A DNA stretch of 64,000 nucleotides from Streptomyces sp. SKN60 (GCF_026236535.1 NZ_JAHTMW010000001.1:372001-436000); one strand, 5' to 3'; positions 1-9,584 are shown, counted from the stretch's first letter. The notes: generated by a model from the sequence alone, not told the origin. A program made the numbers and translations.

Positions 1-48
1 CTGTGACGCGGGCCGCACCCCGCCCCGCGGGCTCGATACCCTCTGACC

Positions 49-573
49 ATGTACGGCTACGAGCAGAACCCGGGTGCCCAGCAGCAGTACGCGCAGCCAC
101 AGCAGGGGCAGGGGCAGTACGCCCAGCCCGGCATGCAGCAGGGCATGCAGGGCGGCATGCAGGGCGGCATGCAGGGCGGTTACGCCCAGCAGCCCCCGCT
201 CTACCCCGAGCCGTCGCCGCCCTCGCTCGCGGACGCGGTGCGCGCCTTCACGACCGGGCAGCTGGCGGCCGAGGACTTCCAGCAGATCTTCGCGACCTCC
301 AAGGTCTACTGCCCGCGCGGCGACAACCCCGGCTTCCTGGCGCTGCACAACACCCAGCAGCCGGTGATCCCGATGTTCACCACGCTGAAGGAGCTGCGGC
401 GGTACGCGGGCAAGGAGTCCAAGTACTTCGTGATCACCGGCGCCGAGGTGATCGACCTGCTCCCGACCGGCTACGGCTTCGTCCTCGACATGGAGGGCGA
501 CCACCGGATGGTCTTCGACGCCAAGGCCGTGGAGCAGATGGTCGACTACGCGATGCGGCGGATGTACGGCTGA
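49..573 (+). CDS. SseB-domain protein with Gln/Gly-rich N-terminus
   Basis: 174 aa. Residues 1-50 are low complexity, rich in Gln, Gly and Met, and include about four copies of a GMQG/GMQQ unit encoded by 12-bp repeats near 130-178. Residues 58-174 match the SseB N-terminal domain: an alpha/beta fold with a TTLKELRRY stretch followed by a YGFVLD strand. SseB-domain proteins are common in Streptomyces; the exact role is unknown. The repeats make the N-terminus prone to length change. A second, unrelated-looking SseB-domain gene lies in the toxin cassette at 16014-16517. The ATG start has no strong ribosome site; a perfect hairpin follows the stop. Confidence 0.8.
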   Translation: MYGYEQNPGAQQQYAQPQQGQGQYAQPGMQQGMQGGMQGGMQGGYAQQPPLYPEPSPPSLADAVRAFTTGQLAAEDFQQIFATSKVYCPRGDNPGFLALHNTQQPVIPMFTTLKELRRYAGKESKYFVITGAEVIDLLPTGYGFVLDMEGDHRMVFDAKAVEQMVDYAMRRMYG

Positions 574-603
574 GCGAGGCTCGCAGGTGGGTGGACGGAA
601 GAG

Positions 604-629
604 CGCCCGGGAGGAATTCCTCCCGGGCG
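604..629 (+). terminator. Terminator after the SseB-domain gene
   Basis: A 26-base perfect palindrome (13-bp arms, GC-rich stem, AATT at the centre) starts 31 bases after the stop codon and is followed by GTTTCGCG, a short U tract of the kind seen in high-GC genomes. Confidence 0.8.
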
Positions 630-726
630 TTTCGCGTTCCGGGTGGCAGGAAGTTCAGCATTCAACTAAAGTGGTCGTACAACGCGCCCCGTGCCCACGA
701 AGGTGCGTGTCCAAGGAGGTCCCGCC

Positions 727-1689
727 ATGCCCGCCGTGACTGTCGAGAACCCGCTCGCCCTGCCCCGCGTCAGCGCAGCCGCCGACGCCGTCGCCCGCCC
801 GGTGCTCGCCGTGACCACGGCCCCGCAGGGCTTCGAGGGCGAGGGCTTCCCCGTGCGCCGCGCCTTCGCGGGCATCAACTACCAGTACCTCGACCCGTTC
901 ATCATGATGGACCAGATGGGCGAGGTGGAGTACGCGCCGGGCGAGCCCAAGGGCACGCCCTGGCACCCGCACCGCGGCTTCGAGACCGTCACCTACATCA
1001 TCGACGGGATCTTCGACCACAAGGACTCGCAGGGCGGTGGTGGCACCATCACCAACGGCGACACCCAGTGGATGACCGCCGGCTCGGGCCTGCTCCACAT
1101 CGAGGCCCCGCCGGAGCACCTCGTCGTCAGCGGCGGCCTCTTCCACGGCCTCCAGCTGTGGGTGAACCTGCCGGCGAGCGACAAGATGATGGCCCCCCGC
1201 TACCAGGACATCCGCGGCGGCCAGGTCCAGCTGCTCACCACGCCCGACGGCGGCGCGCTGCTCCGCGTCATCGCCGGCGAGCTGGACGGGCACCAGGGCC
1301 CGGGCATCACCCACACCCCGATCACGATGATCCACGCGACCATCCGCCCCGGCGCCGAGATCAACCTGCCGTGGCGCGAGGACTTCAACGGCCTCGCGTA
1401 CGTCCTGGCCGGCCGCGGCACCGTCGGCGCCGAGCACCGCCCGGTCCACATGGGCCAGACCGCCGTCTTCGGCAAGGGCGGGGCCCTGACCGTGCGCGCG
1501 GACGAGAAGCAGGACGGGAACACCCCGGACCTGGAGGTCGTGCTCCTGGGCGGGCAGCCGATCCGCGAGCCCATGGCGCACTACGGCCCGTTCGTCATGA
1601 ACACCCAGGCCGAACTCCGCCAGGCCTTCGAGGACTTCCAGGCGGGCCGGCTCGGCACGATCCCGGCGGTGCACGGGATGGGCGAGTAG
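727..1689 (+). CDS. Pirin family protein
   Basis: 320 aa bicupin of the pirin family. The metal-binding motif HPHRGFET (His80, His82) and the second set of ligands in LLHIE (His124, Glu126) are both present, so a metal-binding cupin is expected. Bacterial pirins include quercetin-dioxygenase-like enzymes and redox-sensing or enzyme-modulating proteins; the substrate cannot be told here. The ATG at 727 is chosen because AAGGAGG lies seven bases upstream; an in-frame GTG at 691 lies before that site and is less likely. It is a single-gene unit between two terminators. Confidence 0.88.
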   Translation: MPAVTVENPLALPRVSAAADAVARPVLAVTTAPQGFEGEGFPVRRAFAGINYQYLDPFIMMDQMGEVEYAPGEPKGTPWHPHRGFETVTYIIDGIFDHKDSQGGGGTITNGDTQWMTAGSGLLHIEAPPEHLVVSGGLFHGLQLWVNLPASDKMMAPRYQDIRGGQVQLLTTPDGGALLRVIAGELDGHQGPGITHTPITMIHATIRPGAEINLPWREDFNGLAYVLAGRGTVGAEHRPVHMGQTAVFGKGGALTVRADEKQDGNTPDLEVVLLGGQPIREPMAHYGPFVMNTQAELRQAFEDFQAGRLGTIPAVHGMGE

Positions 1690-1708
1690 GCGCCTTCACG
1701 GAGTCAGG

Positions 1709-1745
1709 GGTACGGGGACGAGGGCGGCGCTCTCGTCCCCGTACC
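1709..1745 (+). terminator. Terminator after the pirin gene
   Basis: 14-bp perfect stem (1709-1722 pairs with 1732-1745) with a 9-base loop, starting 19 bases after the pirin stop. No U run is visible, as is usual in this genome type. Confidence 0.75.
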
Positions 1746-1831
1746 GCTGTCCGGTTCAGGCCTGACGCGGCGTCACCCGTACGGCCCGGCAGCGCGCGAC
1801 GACACGCCGGGCGCCGTGGTCCGGTGGGTCC

Positions 1832-2890
1832 ATGCCCGCCGAAGCACGCCCGCTGCTGCCCGAAGGCGCCCGCCGCACCGCCGCCTGGTGCGGCGTCGCG
1901 CTGCTCGTCGCCGGGGTCGCGGCCGTCTTCGTCTGGCTGTGCGTGGTCTTCAAGACGGCGGTGACCCCGGCCCTGCTCGCGCTGCTCGGCACCGCGCTCC
2001 TCGGCCCGCTCCACCGGCGGCTGCTGCGCATGAAGGTGCAGAAGTCGCTGGCCGCCGGGCTCACCGTGCTCGCCGTGCTCGCGGTGGTGGGCGGAGCCAC
2101 GTACGTCGTCGTCGCCGCCCTCGTCGACACCGGCGCCCAGATCGTCGACTCGCTGCGGCAGGCCGCCCAGGACATCGCCAAGCACTTCGGCGCGGCCGGC
2201 ACCTCGCTCGACGACGTCGCCGAGAACGCCAAGCAGCTCCTCGCGAAGTTCGGCGGGACCGCGGCCTCCGGGGTGATCTCCGGGCTCAGCGTGGTCGGCC
2301 AGATGATGGCCACCGCCGCCCTCGCCCTCGTCCTCATCTTCTTCTTCCTGCGCGACTCCGACCAGGCGGTGGACGTGCTCCGCTCGGTCGCCCCCCGCTC
2401 CACCGGCGACGTCGTGGAGGCGATGGGGCGGCGCGCCTTCGAGGCCGTCGAGGGCTTCATGCGCGGGACGACCTTCGTGGCGCTCGTCGACGCGGTCCTG
2501 ATCGGGACCGGCCTGCTCGTGCTGCGCGTGCCGGGCGCGGTCGGACTCGCCGCGCTCGTCTTCATCACCGCCTACATCCCCTACCTCGGCGCCTTCCTCT
2601 CCGGCGCCATCGCCGTCCTCGTCGCCCTCGCCGACCGGGGGTTCGTCATCGCGCTCTGGGTGCTCGGCGTCGTCCTCGCCGTCCAGATGATCGAGGGCTA
2701 TCTGCTCCAGCCGCTCGTCCAGTCCCGCACCGTGCAGATGCACCCGGCGGTCGTCATGCTGGCCATCACCGCGGGGGCCTCGGTCGCCGGCATCCTCGGC
2801 ATGCTCCTCGCCGTGCCGCTGACCGCCGCCTTCTTCGGCATCGTCGGGGAGCTGCGCAGCCGGTACGGGGCGCCGGCCGGTCCGTCTTGA
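1832..2890 (+). CDS. AI-2E family (PerM/YdiK-type) transporter
   Basis: 352 aa integral membrane protein of the AI-2E transporter superfamily. Two N-terminal helices (residues about 18-60), one at 70-100, a soluble insert at about 100-165, then several helices to residue 345. The family hallmark IPYLGAFLSG is present near residue 250. Characterised members export autoinducer-2, indole or act as sodium/proton antiporters, so the substrate is open. The ATG is preceded by only a weak ribosome site. The gene converges with the metallo-hydrolase gene, with 22 bases between the stops. Confidence 0.82.
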   Translation: MPAEARPLLPEGARRTAAWCGVALLVAGVAAVFVWLCVVFKTAVTPALLALLGTALLGPLHRRLLRMKVQKSLAAGLTVLAVLAVVGGATYVVVAALVDTGAQIVDSLRQAAQDIAKHFGAAGTSLDDVAENAKQLLAKFGGTAASGVISGLSVVGQMMATAALALVLIFFFLRDSDQAVDVLRSVAPRSTGDVVEAMGRRAFEAVEGFMRGTTFVALVDAVLIGTGLLVLRVPGAVGLAALVFITAYIPYLGAFLSGAIAVLVALADRGFVIALWVLGVVLAVQMIEGYLLQPLVQSRTVQMHPAVVMLAITAGASVAGILGMLLAVPLTAAFFGIVGELRSRYGAPAGPS

Positions 2891-2912
2891 GCGGCCGCCC
2901 TCCTGGGTGGCC

Positions 2913-3734
2913 TCAGGTGGCCGCGGCCGGGGTGCTCCCGGGCTCGAAGGCCTTCAGCATCTCCTCCAGGGCCGCCTGGTCCGGGCCGACGAACGGGTCG
3001 GCGTCCGGGGCCATCATGATCGTCTCGATCATCCGCGAGGTCATCCGGACGGCCGGCGGCAGATGCGTGCACAGCACGATCTCCGGGTTCATCGACCGCA
3101 GCGGCTGGATCGTGGCCCGGTACTTGGCCGGGTCGACGACATGCACCCAGGGGCTGTCCAGCGTCGCCCACATCAGCTGCGCGCCGCGCAGCTCCTCCGG
3201 CTTGAGGTCGTTGGCGTGGCCGCTCTCGGCCAGTTCGGCGGTCGGCACGGGGCCGCCGAAGCAGTCGGAGGTGAAGCAGAAGCGGGTGCGGTCGTCGTAG
3301 AAACCGACCGTCGCCGGACTGTCGAACAGCGGCGGACGGAAGGCGCGCAGCATCCGGTCGCCGACGTCCAGGGACTGCCCCGGATTGAGGAAGTAGACGC
3401 GGTCCATGGGCAGCGGCCGCTCGGTGGTCATGATCCCGGCGCCGAGGAACGTCGTCACCACCCGGGCCTCGGGGGCCGCCACCAGCAGGTCGAAGATCCC
3501 GCCGGTGTGGTCGCGGTCGGGGTGGGTGAGCCAGATCCAGCGGACGTCGGGCGGGTCGATCACCTCGCGGAGCGCGGCCACGAAGTCCCGGTCCGAGACC
3601 GACAGACCCGTGTCGACGACGACCGGCTCACGTGCCGTGAGCACATACGCGTTGACGGGGATGTGCCCGATCCCCGGGATCTCCAGGCTGTCCGCGATGA
3701 CGGTGGTGTCGCTGCCGACCTTGTGGGTGTCCAT
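2913..3734 (-). CDS. MBL-fold metallo-hydrolase
   Basis: 273 aa. The metallo-beta-lactamase signature appears as THPDRDHTGG near residue 80, an HxxxDH variant in which the second His is Arg-flanked Asp, followed by TSDCFGG (about 180) and a distal LCTHLPP histidine. This arrangement resembles the ODP/flavodiiron-type MBL domains, which bind a di-metal centre. No flavodoxin domain is attached. The ATG at 3734 follows an ACGGAGCACC ribosome site. A very long open frame continues upstream on this strand to 6020, but that extension is antisense-free noise inside the phosphatase gene and not coding. Confidence 0.82.
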   Translation of the reverse strand: MDTHKVGSDTTVIADSLEIPGIGHIPVNAYVLTAREPVVVDTGLSVSDRDFVAALREVIDPPDVRWIWLTHPDRDHTGGIFDLLVAAPEARVVTTFLGAGIMTTERPLPMDRVYFLNPGQSLDVGDRMLRAFRPPLFDSPATVGFYDDRTRFCFTSDCFGGPVPTAELAESGHANDLKPEELRGAQLMWATLDSPWVHVVDPAKYRATIQPLRSMNPEIVLCTHLPPAVRMTSRMIETIMMAPDADPFVGPDQAALEEMLKAFEPGSTPAAAT

Positions 3735-3865
3735 GACGGTGCTCCGTGGTCCCCCCGGGGGCTTACGGCGGCCTTGCGATGTCGTGTCGGTGCATTGCGG
3801 CGGCCGTACGACACCAGTCTCCGCCCGGGGCGCGCGCCCCGCGCGCGGTACCGGCCCCGCGCCGC

Positions 3866-5983
3866 TCAGACGCAGCAGCCGTCCCCCGACGCCGGCTCGG
3901 CCAGCTCGAACCAGATCGCCTTGCCCTCGCCGCGCGGGTCCACGCCCCACGCGTGGGCCAGCATCTCCATGAGGAGCAGGCCGCGTCCGCTGGACGCCAT
4001 CTCGCCCGGGTGGCGCTTGTGCGGCAGTTCGTCGCTGGCGTCGGCGACCTCGACGCGCAGCCGGCGGGCGCCCTCGCGGCAGGCCACCTCGGCGACGAGC
4101 AGCGCGTCGCCGTCGGTGTGCACGAGGACGTTGGTGACCATCTCGGAGACCATCAGGACGGCCGAGTCGACCTGGTCCTCGTCGCTCCAGTCGTGCAGCA
4201 GCTGCCGCATCTGCTCGCGGGCGGCGGCGATGCGCTCCGGCTCGGCCTGGGCGACGGTCATCATCGTGCGGCGCGGGGCCTCCCGCAGCGCCGCGCCCCG
4301 GCCGCCGGCCTGGCGGGAGAGGAGGAGGACGGCGATGTCGTCCTCGCGGCGGTCGGCGAGCGGGCCGGTGGTGTGGTGCGAGCCGGGCCCGTGGACGGCC
4401 TCGACGAGCCGGTCGGCGAGGGCCTCCAGGTCCTCGCCGTCGTCCGCCTCCAGGAGCCGGCGGATGCGGTCCCAGCCGGTGTCGAGGTCGTGGCCGCCGG
4501 TCTCCAGGAGCCCGTCGGTGCAGATCATCAGGGTCTCGCCGGGCTGCAGGCTGAGCCGGGTGGTGGGGTAGTCGGAGTCCGGGTCGATGCCGAGCGGCAG
4601 ACCGCCGGCGGTGGGCCGGAGCAGAACCGTTCCGTCGGTCATCCGCACCGCCGGGTCCGGGTGCCCGGCCCGCGCGATGTCGACGGTGCCGGTCTCCAGG
4701 TCCACCTCCAGGTAGAGGCAGGTCGCGAAGCGCGCCCCGCCGCTCGGCCGCTCGTCGTCCGCGCCGTCGTTGATCCCGGCGAGGAAGCGCGAGGCGCGGG
4801 ACAGCACGGCGTCGGGCCGGTGCCCCTCGGAGGCGTACGCGCGCAGGGCGATCCGCAGCTGCCCCATGAGACCGGCCGCCCGCACGTCGTGGCCCTGCAC
4901 GTCGCCGATGACCAGCGCGATCCGGCCGGCGCCCGAGCCGCCGGGCAGCCGGATCATGTCGTACCAGTCGCCGCCGACCTGGAGCCCGCCGCCGGTGGGC
5001 ACGTACCGCGCGGCCACCTGGACGCCGGGGATGCCGGGGCCGAGGACCGGCATCATCGCCCGCTGCAGGCCCAGGGACAGCTCCCGCTCGGACTCGGCGA
5101 CCCCGGCCCGGGCCAGCGCCTGCGCGAGCATCCGGGCGACGGTGGTGAGCACGGAGCGCTCGTCGGGCGTGAAGGCCACCGGGTGCTTGAACGCCGCCAT
5201 CCACGCGCCCATGGTGCGCCCGGCGACGACCAGCGGCACGAAGGCCCAGGAGCGGCGCCCGAAGCGCTGGGCGAGCGGCCAGGTCATGGGGTAGCGGCGG
5301 GCGTACTCCGCCGGGGTCGGCAGATAGATCGCCCGCCCCGTCCGTACCACCTCGGCCGCCGGATAGTCGGTGTCGAGCGTCATCGAGGTGAAGGGGCCCT
5401 CGTCGCCGTCGCCGTGCCCGTGGTGCCCGATGACGGTGAGCCACTCGCCCGCCATCCCGAAGACGGCGAGCCCGTCCGGCGAGAAGCCCGGCATGGAGAG
5501 CGAGGCCGCCACCCGCAGCACCTCGGCCGTGGACCGGGCCTCCGCGAGCGCCCGGCCCGCGTCGAGCAGGAAGGCCTCGCGGGAGCGCCGCCAGTCGCCG
5601 GTGATGGGGGTGTGCGGCCCGGAGGCGCCCGGCTGCGGGTCGGCCACCTCCTGGAGGGTGCCGACCAGGCGGTAGTCGTTGCCCTCGACGAGCGGCTTCG
5701 ACCTGCTCCGTACCGTACGGATCACCCGACCGTGCTCGTCCATGATCCGCAGCCGGGACTCGGCCAGGGTGCCCTCGGCGACGGCGAGGTTGACCACCCC
5801 GTCGATCTCGTTCCAGTCGACCGGGTGGAAGCGGGCGCGCACCTGGGCCTCGGTGAGCCGGACCGGGGCCGTCGGCAGCCCGAGCAGCCGGGCCGCCTCG
5901 GCGTCGAGCGAGACGATCCCGGAGGCGTTGTCCCAGCTCCACAGGCCGGTCGCGATGGCGGCCAGGACGTCCTCGGTGCGCAT
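3866..5983 (-). CDS. PAS-GAF-SpoIIE phosphatase with anti-sigma-type ATPase domain
   Basis: 705 aa four-domain regulator. A PAS-like domain (about 1-115), a GAF domain (about 135-295), a PP2C/SpoIIE serine phosphatase domain (about 325-550; metal-binding GDVQGHD and ICTDGLLET) and a C-terminal HATPase_c_2 domain (about 585-700; N box NVLVHTDGD, G box GRGLLLMEML). Family members dephosphorylate anti-anti-sigma factors while the ATPase part resembles RsbW, so it likely controls an alternative sigma factor in response to a small ligand or redox cue. No membrane segment is seen. It is divergent from aspS. Streptomyces genomes hold dozens of such proteins, so the specific partner is unknown. Confidence 0.9.
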   Translation of the reverse strand: MRTEDVLAAIATGLWSWDNASGIVSLDAEAARLLGLPTAPVRLTEAQVRARFHPVDWNEIDGVVNLAVAEGTLAESRLRIMDEHGRVIRTVRSRSKPLVEGNDYRLVGTLQEVADPQPGASGPHTPITGDWRRSREAFLLDAGRALAEARSTAEVLRVAASLSMPGFSPDGLAVFGMAGEWLTVIGHHGHGDGDEGPFTSMTLDTDYPAAEVVRTGRAIYLPTPAEYARRYPMTWPLAQRFGRRSWAFVPLVVAGRTMGAWMAAFKHPVAFTPDERSVLTTVARMLAQALARAGVAESERELSLGLQRAMMPVLGPGIPGVQVAARYVPTGGGLQVGGDWYDMIRLPGGSGAGRIALVIGDVQGHDVRAAGLMGQLRIALRAYASEGHRPDAVLSRASRFLAGINDGADDERPSGGARFATCLYLEVDLETGTVDIARAGHPDPAVRMTDGTVLLRPTAGGLPLGIDPDSDYPTTRLSLQPGETLMICTDGLLETGGHDLDTGWDRIRRLLEADDGEDLEALADRLVEAVHGPGSHHTTGPLADRREDDIAVLLLSRQAGGRGAALREAPRRTMMTVAQAEPERIAAAREQMRQLLHDWSDEDQVDSAVLMVSEMVTNVLVHTDGDALLVAEVACREGARRLRVEVADASDELPHKRHPGEMASSGRGLLLMEMLAHAWGVDPRGEGKAIWFELAEPASGDGCCV

Positions 5984-6067
5984 TGCCCCACTTTATGAAG
6001 ATCGGACAGCAGGTCGCCACCGAGAGTATTCGAATCGCGATCTTGGGTGGCCCGGTACCCTGGGTGG

Positions 6068-6083
6068 GCTTGACATATCAAGC
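6068..6083. promoter_or_regulatory. Inverted repeat / -35-like site upstream of aspS
   Basis: GCTTGA-CATA-TCAAGC, an exact 6-bp inverted repeat, about 35 bases before the aspS start. It contains a consensus TTGACA, but no matching -10 box lies 16-19 bases downstream. It could be a -35 element or an operator in the aspS/phosphatase divergent region. Confidence 0.35.
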
Positions 6084-6118
6084 GGACCCACGGATCCCGA
6101 AGAACTGGATGAACGACG

Positions 6119-7942
6119 ATGCATCGGTACAGGTCCCACACCTGCGGCGAGCTCCGCGCCTCTGACGTCGGCACCGACGTCCGGCTGAGCGGCTGGCTGC
6201 ACAATCGGCGCGACCTGGGCGGCATCCTCTTCATCGATCTGCGCGACCACTACGGCATCACCCAGCTGGTCGCCCGTCCCGGCACCGCCGCGGCCGAGGT
6301 CCTCGACAAGCTGACCAAGGAGACCGTCGTCCGCGTCGACGGCAAGGTCGTCTCCCGCGGCGCCGAGAACGTCAACCCGGAGCTCGCGACCGGTGAGATC
6401 GAGATCGAGGCCGCCGAGGTCGAGGTGCTCGGCGCGGCCCAGCAGATCCCCTTCACCATCAACACCGACGACGGGGTGAACGAGGAGCGGCGCCTGGAGT
6501 ACCGCTTCCTCGACCTGCGCCGCGAGCGCATGCACAAGAACATCATGCTGCGCTCCGCCGTCATCGCCGCGATCCGCTCCAAGATGGTGGCGCTCGGCTT
6601 CAACGAGATGGCGACCCCGATCCTCACCGCGACCTCCCCCGAGGGCGCCCGTGACTTCGTCGTCCCGTCCCGTCTGAACCCGGGCAAGTTCTACGCGCTG
6701 CCGCAGGCGCCGCAGCAGTTCAAGCAGCTGCTGATGATCTCCGGCTTCGACCGCTACTTCCAGATCGCGCCCTGCTTCCGCGACGAGGACGCCCGCGCCG
6801 ACCGCTCGCCGGGCGAGTTCTACCAGCTCGACGTCGAGATGAGCTTCGTCGAGCAGGAGGACGTCTTCCAGCCGATCGAGAAGCTGATGACCGAGCTCTT
6901 CGAGGAGTTCGGCGGCGGCCGGCACGTCACCTCCCCGTTCCCGCGGATCCCGTTCCGCGAGTCGATGCTCAAGTACGGCAACGACAAGCCGGACCTGCGG
7001 ACCTCGCTGGAGCTCGTCGACATCACCGACGTCTTCGAGAACTCCGAGTTCAAGGCCTTCGCCGGCAAGCACGTCCGCGCGCTCGCCGTCCCGAACACCG
7101 GTGACCAGCCGCGCAAGTTCTTCGACGGCCTGGGCGACTTCGCGGTCTCGCTGGGCGCCAAGGGCCTGGCCTGGGTGCGCGTCGGCGAGGAGGGCGCCCT
7201 CACCGGCCCCATCGCCAAGTTCCTCACCGAGGAGAACGTCAAGGTCCTCACCGAGCGCCTCGGCCTGGCCGCCGGCCACGCCGTGTTCTTCGGCGCGGGC
7301 GAGTTCGACGAGGTCTCCAAGATCATGGGCCCGGTCCGGGTCGAGGCCGCGAAGCGCGCCGGCCAGTTCGAGGAGAACGTCTTCCGCTTCGCGTGGATCG
7401 TCGACTTCCCGATGTACGAGAAGGACGAGGAGACCGGCAAGATCGACTTCTCGCACAACCCCTTCTCGATGCCGCAGGGCGGCCTTGAGGCCCTGGAGAC
7501 CCAGGACCCGCTGGACGTCCTCGGCTGGCAGTACGACATCGTCTGCAACGGCATCGAGCTCTCCTCCGGCGCGATCCGGAACCACGAGCCCGCCATCATG
7601 TTCAAGGCCTTCGAGATCGCGGGCTACCCGCGCGAGGTCGTCGAGACCGAGTTCGCGGGCATGCTCCGCGCCTTCCAGTTCGGCGCCCCGCCGCACGGCG
7701 GCATCGCCCCGGGCGTCGACCGCATCGTGATGCTCCTCGCCGACGAGCCCAACATCCGCGAGACCATCGCCTTCCCGCTCAACGGCAACGCCCAGGACCT
7801 GATGATGGGCGCCCCGACGGAGCTCGACGAGTCCCGCCTCCGCGAGCTCAACATCCAGCTCCGCAAGCCGGCCGAGCCGAAGCCGGCGGAGGGCGTCCGC
7901 CCGATCACGGAAGCGGTCCACCCGGACGCGGCGCGCGGCTGA
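6119..7942 (+). CDS. aspS: Aspartyl-tRNA synthetase
   Basis: 607 aa class II synthetase that charges tRNA-Asp. The order is the bacterial one: OB-fold anticodon domain (1-110; [19 protein letters not shown]), catalytic core with motif 2 ([19 protein letters not shown], about 220-240), the bacterial GAD insertion (about 320-430) and motif 3 ([14 protein letters not shown], about 525). The length fits the bacterial family (about 590 aa). The ATG start opens directly into the conserved [13 protein letters not shown] leader. Whether it is discriminating depends on gatCAB elsewhere. A 20-bp perfect-stem terminator follows. Confidence 0.97.
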   Translation: MHRYRSHTCGELRASDVGTDVRLSGWLHNRRDLGGILFIDLRDHYGITQLVARPGTAAAEVLDKLTKETVVRVDGKVVSRGAENVNPELATGEIEIEAAEVEVLGAAQQIPFTINTDDGVNEERRLEYRFLDLRRERMHKNIMLRSAVIAAIRSKMVALGFNEMATPILTATSPEGARDFVVPSRLNPGKFYALPQAPQQFKQLLMISGFDRYFQIAPCFRDEDARADRSPGEFYQLDVEMSFVEQEDVFQPIEKLMTELFEEFGGGRHVTSPFPRIPFRESMLKYGNDKPDLRTSLELVDITDVFENSEFKAFAGKHVRALAVPNTGDQPRKFFDGLGDFAVSLGAKGLAWVRVGEEGALTGPIAKFLTEENVKVLTERLGLAAGHAVFFGAGEFDEVSKIMGPVRVEAAKRAGQFEENVFRFAWIVDFPMYEKDEETGKIDFSHNPFSMPQGGLEALETQDPLDVLGWQYDIVCNGIELSSGAIRNHEPAIMFKAFEIAGYPREVVETEFAGMLRAFQFGAPPHGGIAPGVDRIVMLLADEPNIRETIAFPLNGNAQDLMMGAPTELDESRLRELNIQLRKPAEPKPAEGVRPITEAVHPDAARG

Positions 7943-7963
7943 CGCGCTTGAGCCTGCGGCTGT

Positions 7964-8006
7964 GAAGGGGGCCCGGAACCGTCTTGGACGGTTCCGGGCC
8001 CCCTTC
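7964..8006. terminator. Bidirectional terminator between aspS and the nuclease gene
   Basis: Perfect 20-bp stem (7964-7983 pairs with 7987-8006) with a 3-base loop between two convergent genes; A tracts and T tracts at the stem base serve both strands. Confidence 0.9.
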
Positions 8007-8020
8007 CGTATGCGCGGGTA

Positions 8021-8917
8021 CTACGCGTCCTCGTCGCCGTCCGCGAAGATATCCCCGGCGGAGGGGGCGGTGACGGCGCGCCGGAGCCAGCGGTTCAGGG
8101 TCTCGGGGTTGCGGCAGCCGGTGATCCGCGCACGGGCCTCCTCGGGGACGTCGATGCCCCGTTCCGCGAGGACGGTGAGGATGTCCTGGGCGCGGCCTTC
8201 GGCACGACCCTCGGCGCGGCCTTGGTCCCGGATCTCTTCGGAGATGTACGACTTGTAGAAGGAGAGGTCCACGGCCACCAGTTTCCTCCAGAGTGCTGCG
8301 ACCGGGTGCTTGCCCAGGCCCTGCGAGATGAGTTCGATGATCGGGTCGGCGAGTTCTGCCGGAGTGTCCGGCAGCACGTGAGTCATTGCTTTGAGTATGG
8401 CCCCGATGTCCGGACTTGTGGCGTGGGTGATCGCGGACAGGGCGGCGAGCGCGAGGTCCTTCCGGACTTCGGCGGGATTGGTGATCACCGGCATGTTGTG
8501 CGGCCCCGCGACCAGCGGGCACAGGGTGAGCAGGGGCCACTGGCGCGGGCCGAAGCGGACCGGGCGTGCAGCCCATTCGGCGGTCGCACGGTCCTGGCAG
8601 ACGACCAGCAGCATCGGCTGCAACCGGTACTTCGTGAGCAGGTACGAGGCGTAGTACGCCCAACTGGCGGGCTTGTCCGGGTCCTTCTTTCCCTGGGCCT
8701 CGACAGCGAGGAGGAAGCATCCGCCGTCCTCCGTCTCGAGTCGCAGCAGCGTGTCGACGCGGCGTTCGAGGGGGCGGGTCTCGGTGAGGTCGTTGGGCAG
8801 GACGGTGACGGAGACGGGCGGGGCGAAGTCGACGCCGAGTACCTCCGAGACCCGGGAGAAGAGTCCCGGATGTTCCTGGAAGATGCGGTGCATCGCCTCA
8901 TGGGGCGAACTGACCAT
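8021..8917 (-). CDS. Rpn/transposase-like PD-(D/E)XK nuclease family protein
   Basis: 298 aa. The N-terminal half fits the RpnA/YhgA-like nuclease fold: Asp55 in a VDTLLRLET strand, then Glu73-Ala-Gln75-Gly-Lys77 in FLLAVEAQGKKD, the E-x-Q form of the PD-(D/E)XK motif. A YYASYLLTKY helix follows. Near the C-terminus three RAEGRAEGRA-type repeats precede a short helical tail, as is typical of this family. Related proteins act as recombination-promoting nucleases, and many Streptomyces hold several copies. It lies 57 bases downstream of a short HTH gene on the same strand, at the left edge of the accessory island. Confidence 0.75.
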   Translation of the reverse strand: MVSSPHEAMHRIFQEHPGLFSRVSEVLGVDFAPPVSVTVLPNDLTETRPLERRVDTLLRLETEDGGCFLLAVEAQGKKDPDKPASWAYYASYLLTKYRLQPMLLVVCQDRATAEWAARPVRFGPRQWPLLTLCPLVAGPHNMPVITNPAEVRKDLALAALSAITHATSPDIGAILKAMTHVLPDTPAELADPIIELISQGLGKHPVAALWRKLVAVDLSFYKSYISEEIRDQGRAEGRAEGRAQDILTVLAERGIDVPEEARARITGCRNPETLNRWLRRAVTAPSAGDIFADGDEDA

Positions 8918-8974
8918 GGGGTTCCTTGCGGTGCGGTGCGGGTCGTGGCGGGGTGGCGGCCGGGGGCCGGGTGT

Positions 8975-9244
8975 TCAGAGCGGGAGGACCCCGCGCGCCT
9001 CCAGCTCGCCCAGGGCGGCGGCGATGTTGGTGACGCCACCGTCCTCGGGGAATCGCTCGGCAAGACTTTCGGCGTCGTAGGGCGTGCCGGCGGGCAGCGA
9101 CAGGATGTGCGCCGCCAGGCCCAGAGCGAGCGAGGACAGCGTCCGGTCGTGGATGAGCTCGTTGTCGAGCAGGACGAAGCCGCCGGTCAGGTCGACGTTC
9201 TGGTGGGTGAGGACGGAGTCGACGTCGAGGTCGTCGTCGCGCAC
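8975..9244 (-). CDS. Short winged-helix/HTH protein, possibly truncated
   Basis: 89 aa. Residues about 15-85 look like the N-terminal winged-helix part of the Streptomyces helix-turn-helix proteins that begin with a VLLDNELIHDRTLS segment, followed by a second helix pair ending at LGELEARGVLPL. Relatives are usually longer, with a C-terminal extension, so this copy may be cut short. GTG at 9244 is preferred because GAAGAAGGA lies six bases upstream; the ATG at 9325 would add 27 unstructured residues. A 12-bp palindrome lies about 90 bases upstream. Function is not known. Confidence 0.55.
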   Translation of the reverse strand: MRDDDLDVDSVLTHQNVDLTGGFVLLDNELIHDRTLSSLALGLAAHILSLPAGTPYDAESLAERFPEDGGVTNIAAALGELEARGVLPL

Positions 9245-9334
9245 GGGAAGGTCCTTCTTCCGGATTCCGGTGGTCTTCGGTCGCGACGAGCGTAGGGAGG
9301 ACAACCCACCTCGCTGCCCATGCATTTGGCATAT

Positions 9335-9346
9335 TCACTCGAGTGA
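9335..9346. promoter_or_regulatory. 12-bp palindrome in the island
   Basis: TCACTC-GAGTGA is a perfect palindrome between the HTH gene (minus) and the DUF397/DUF1266 relics (plus), with another GTGA next to it. A dimeric HTH operator is plausible because DUF397 genes are usually paired with XRE-type regulators, but no regulator of that type is next to it. Confidence 0.35.
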
Positions 9347-9422
9347 GTGATCGGCTCCCGGTCCGGTGTGGTGGCAGGCCGCGCAGCGGCCGGGCGCGGG
9401 GCCCCGGAAGGCCCGGTCGCAG

Positions 9423-9570
9423 GTGTTGCAGTGCGACTCCTGCGTCGAGGTCGCGACCACCTCCGGCACGGTGCACGTCCGCGACTCCAAGTGGACCGAC
9501 GGCCGCCCGCCTCGCTCTCGCGCCGTTCGCTTGGGGGCCGCCCAGCCCGGCCTGGCGCCCGACGGCGTGA
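9423..9570 (+). pseudogene. DUF397 relic, frameshifted
   Basis: Reading 9423-9491 in one frame gives CDSCVEVATTSGTVHVRDSK, the typical DUF397 start up to its DSK motif. The usual continuation (GPTAARLALAPFAWG) is found only in the next frame from 9493, before a stop at 9568-9570. Two or three codons between the halves are also missing. DUF397 proteins are small (60-80 aa) partners of XRE-family regulators in Streptomyces; here no such regulator is adjacent. The start of the gene is not recognisable. Confidence 0.6.
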
Positions 9571-9584
9571 CGCAGGGTCGCGTC

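Noticed and set aside
2913..6020. Single 1035-aa minus-strand open frame
   Set aside because: It joins the real MBL gene to an out-of-frame reading of the SpoIIE gene; the intergenic part and composition show it is an artefact of high GC.
6070..6098. Full promoter with TTGACA for aspS
   Set aside because: No acceptable -10 hexamer at 16-19 bases; recorded only as an inverted repeat.
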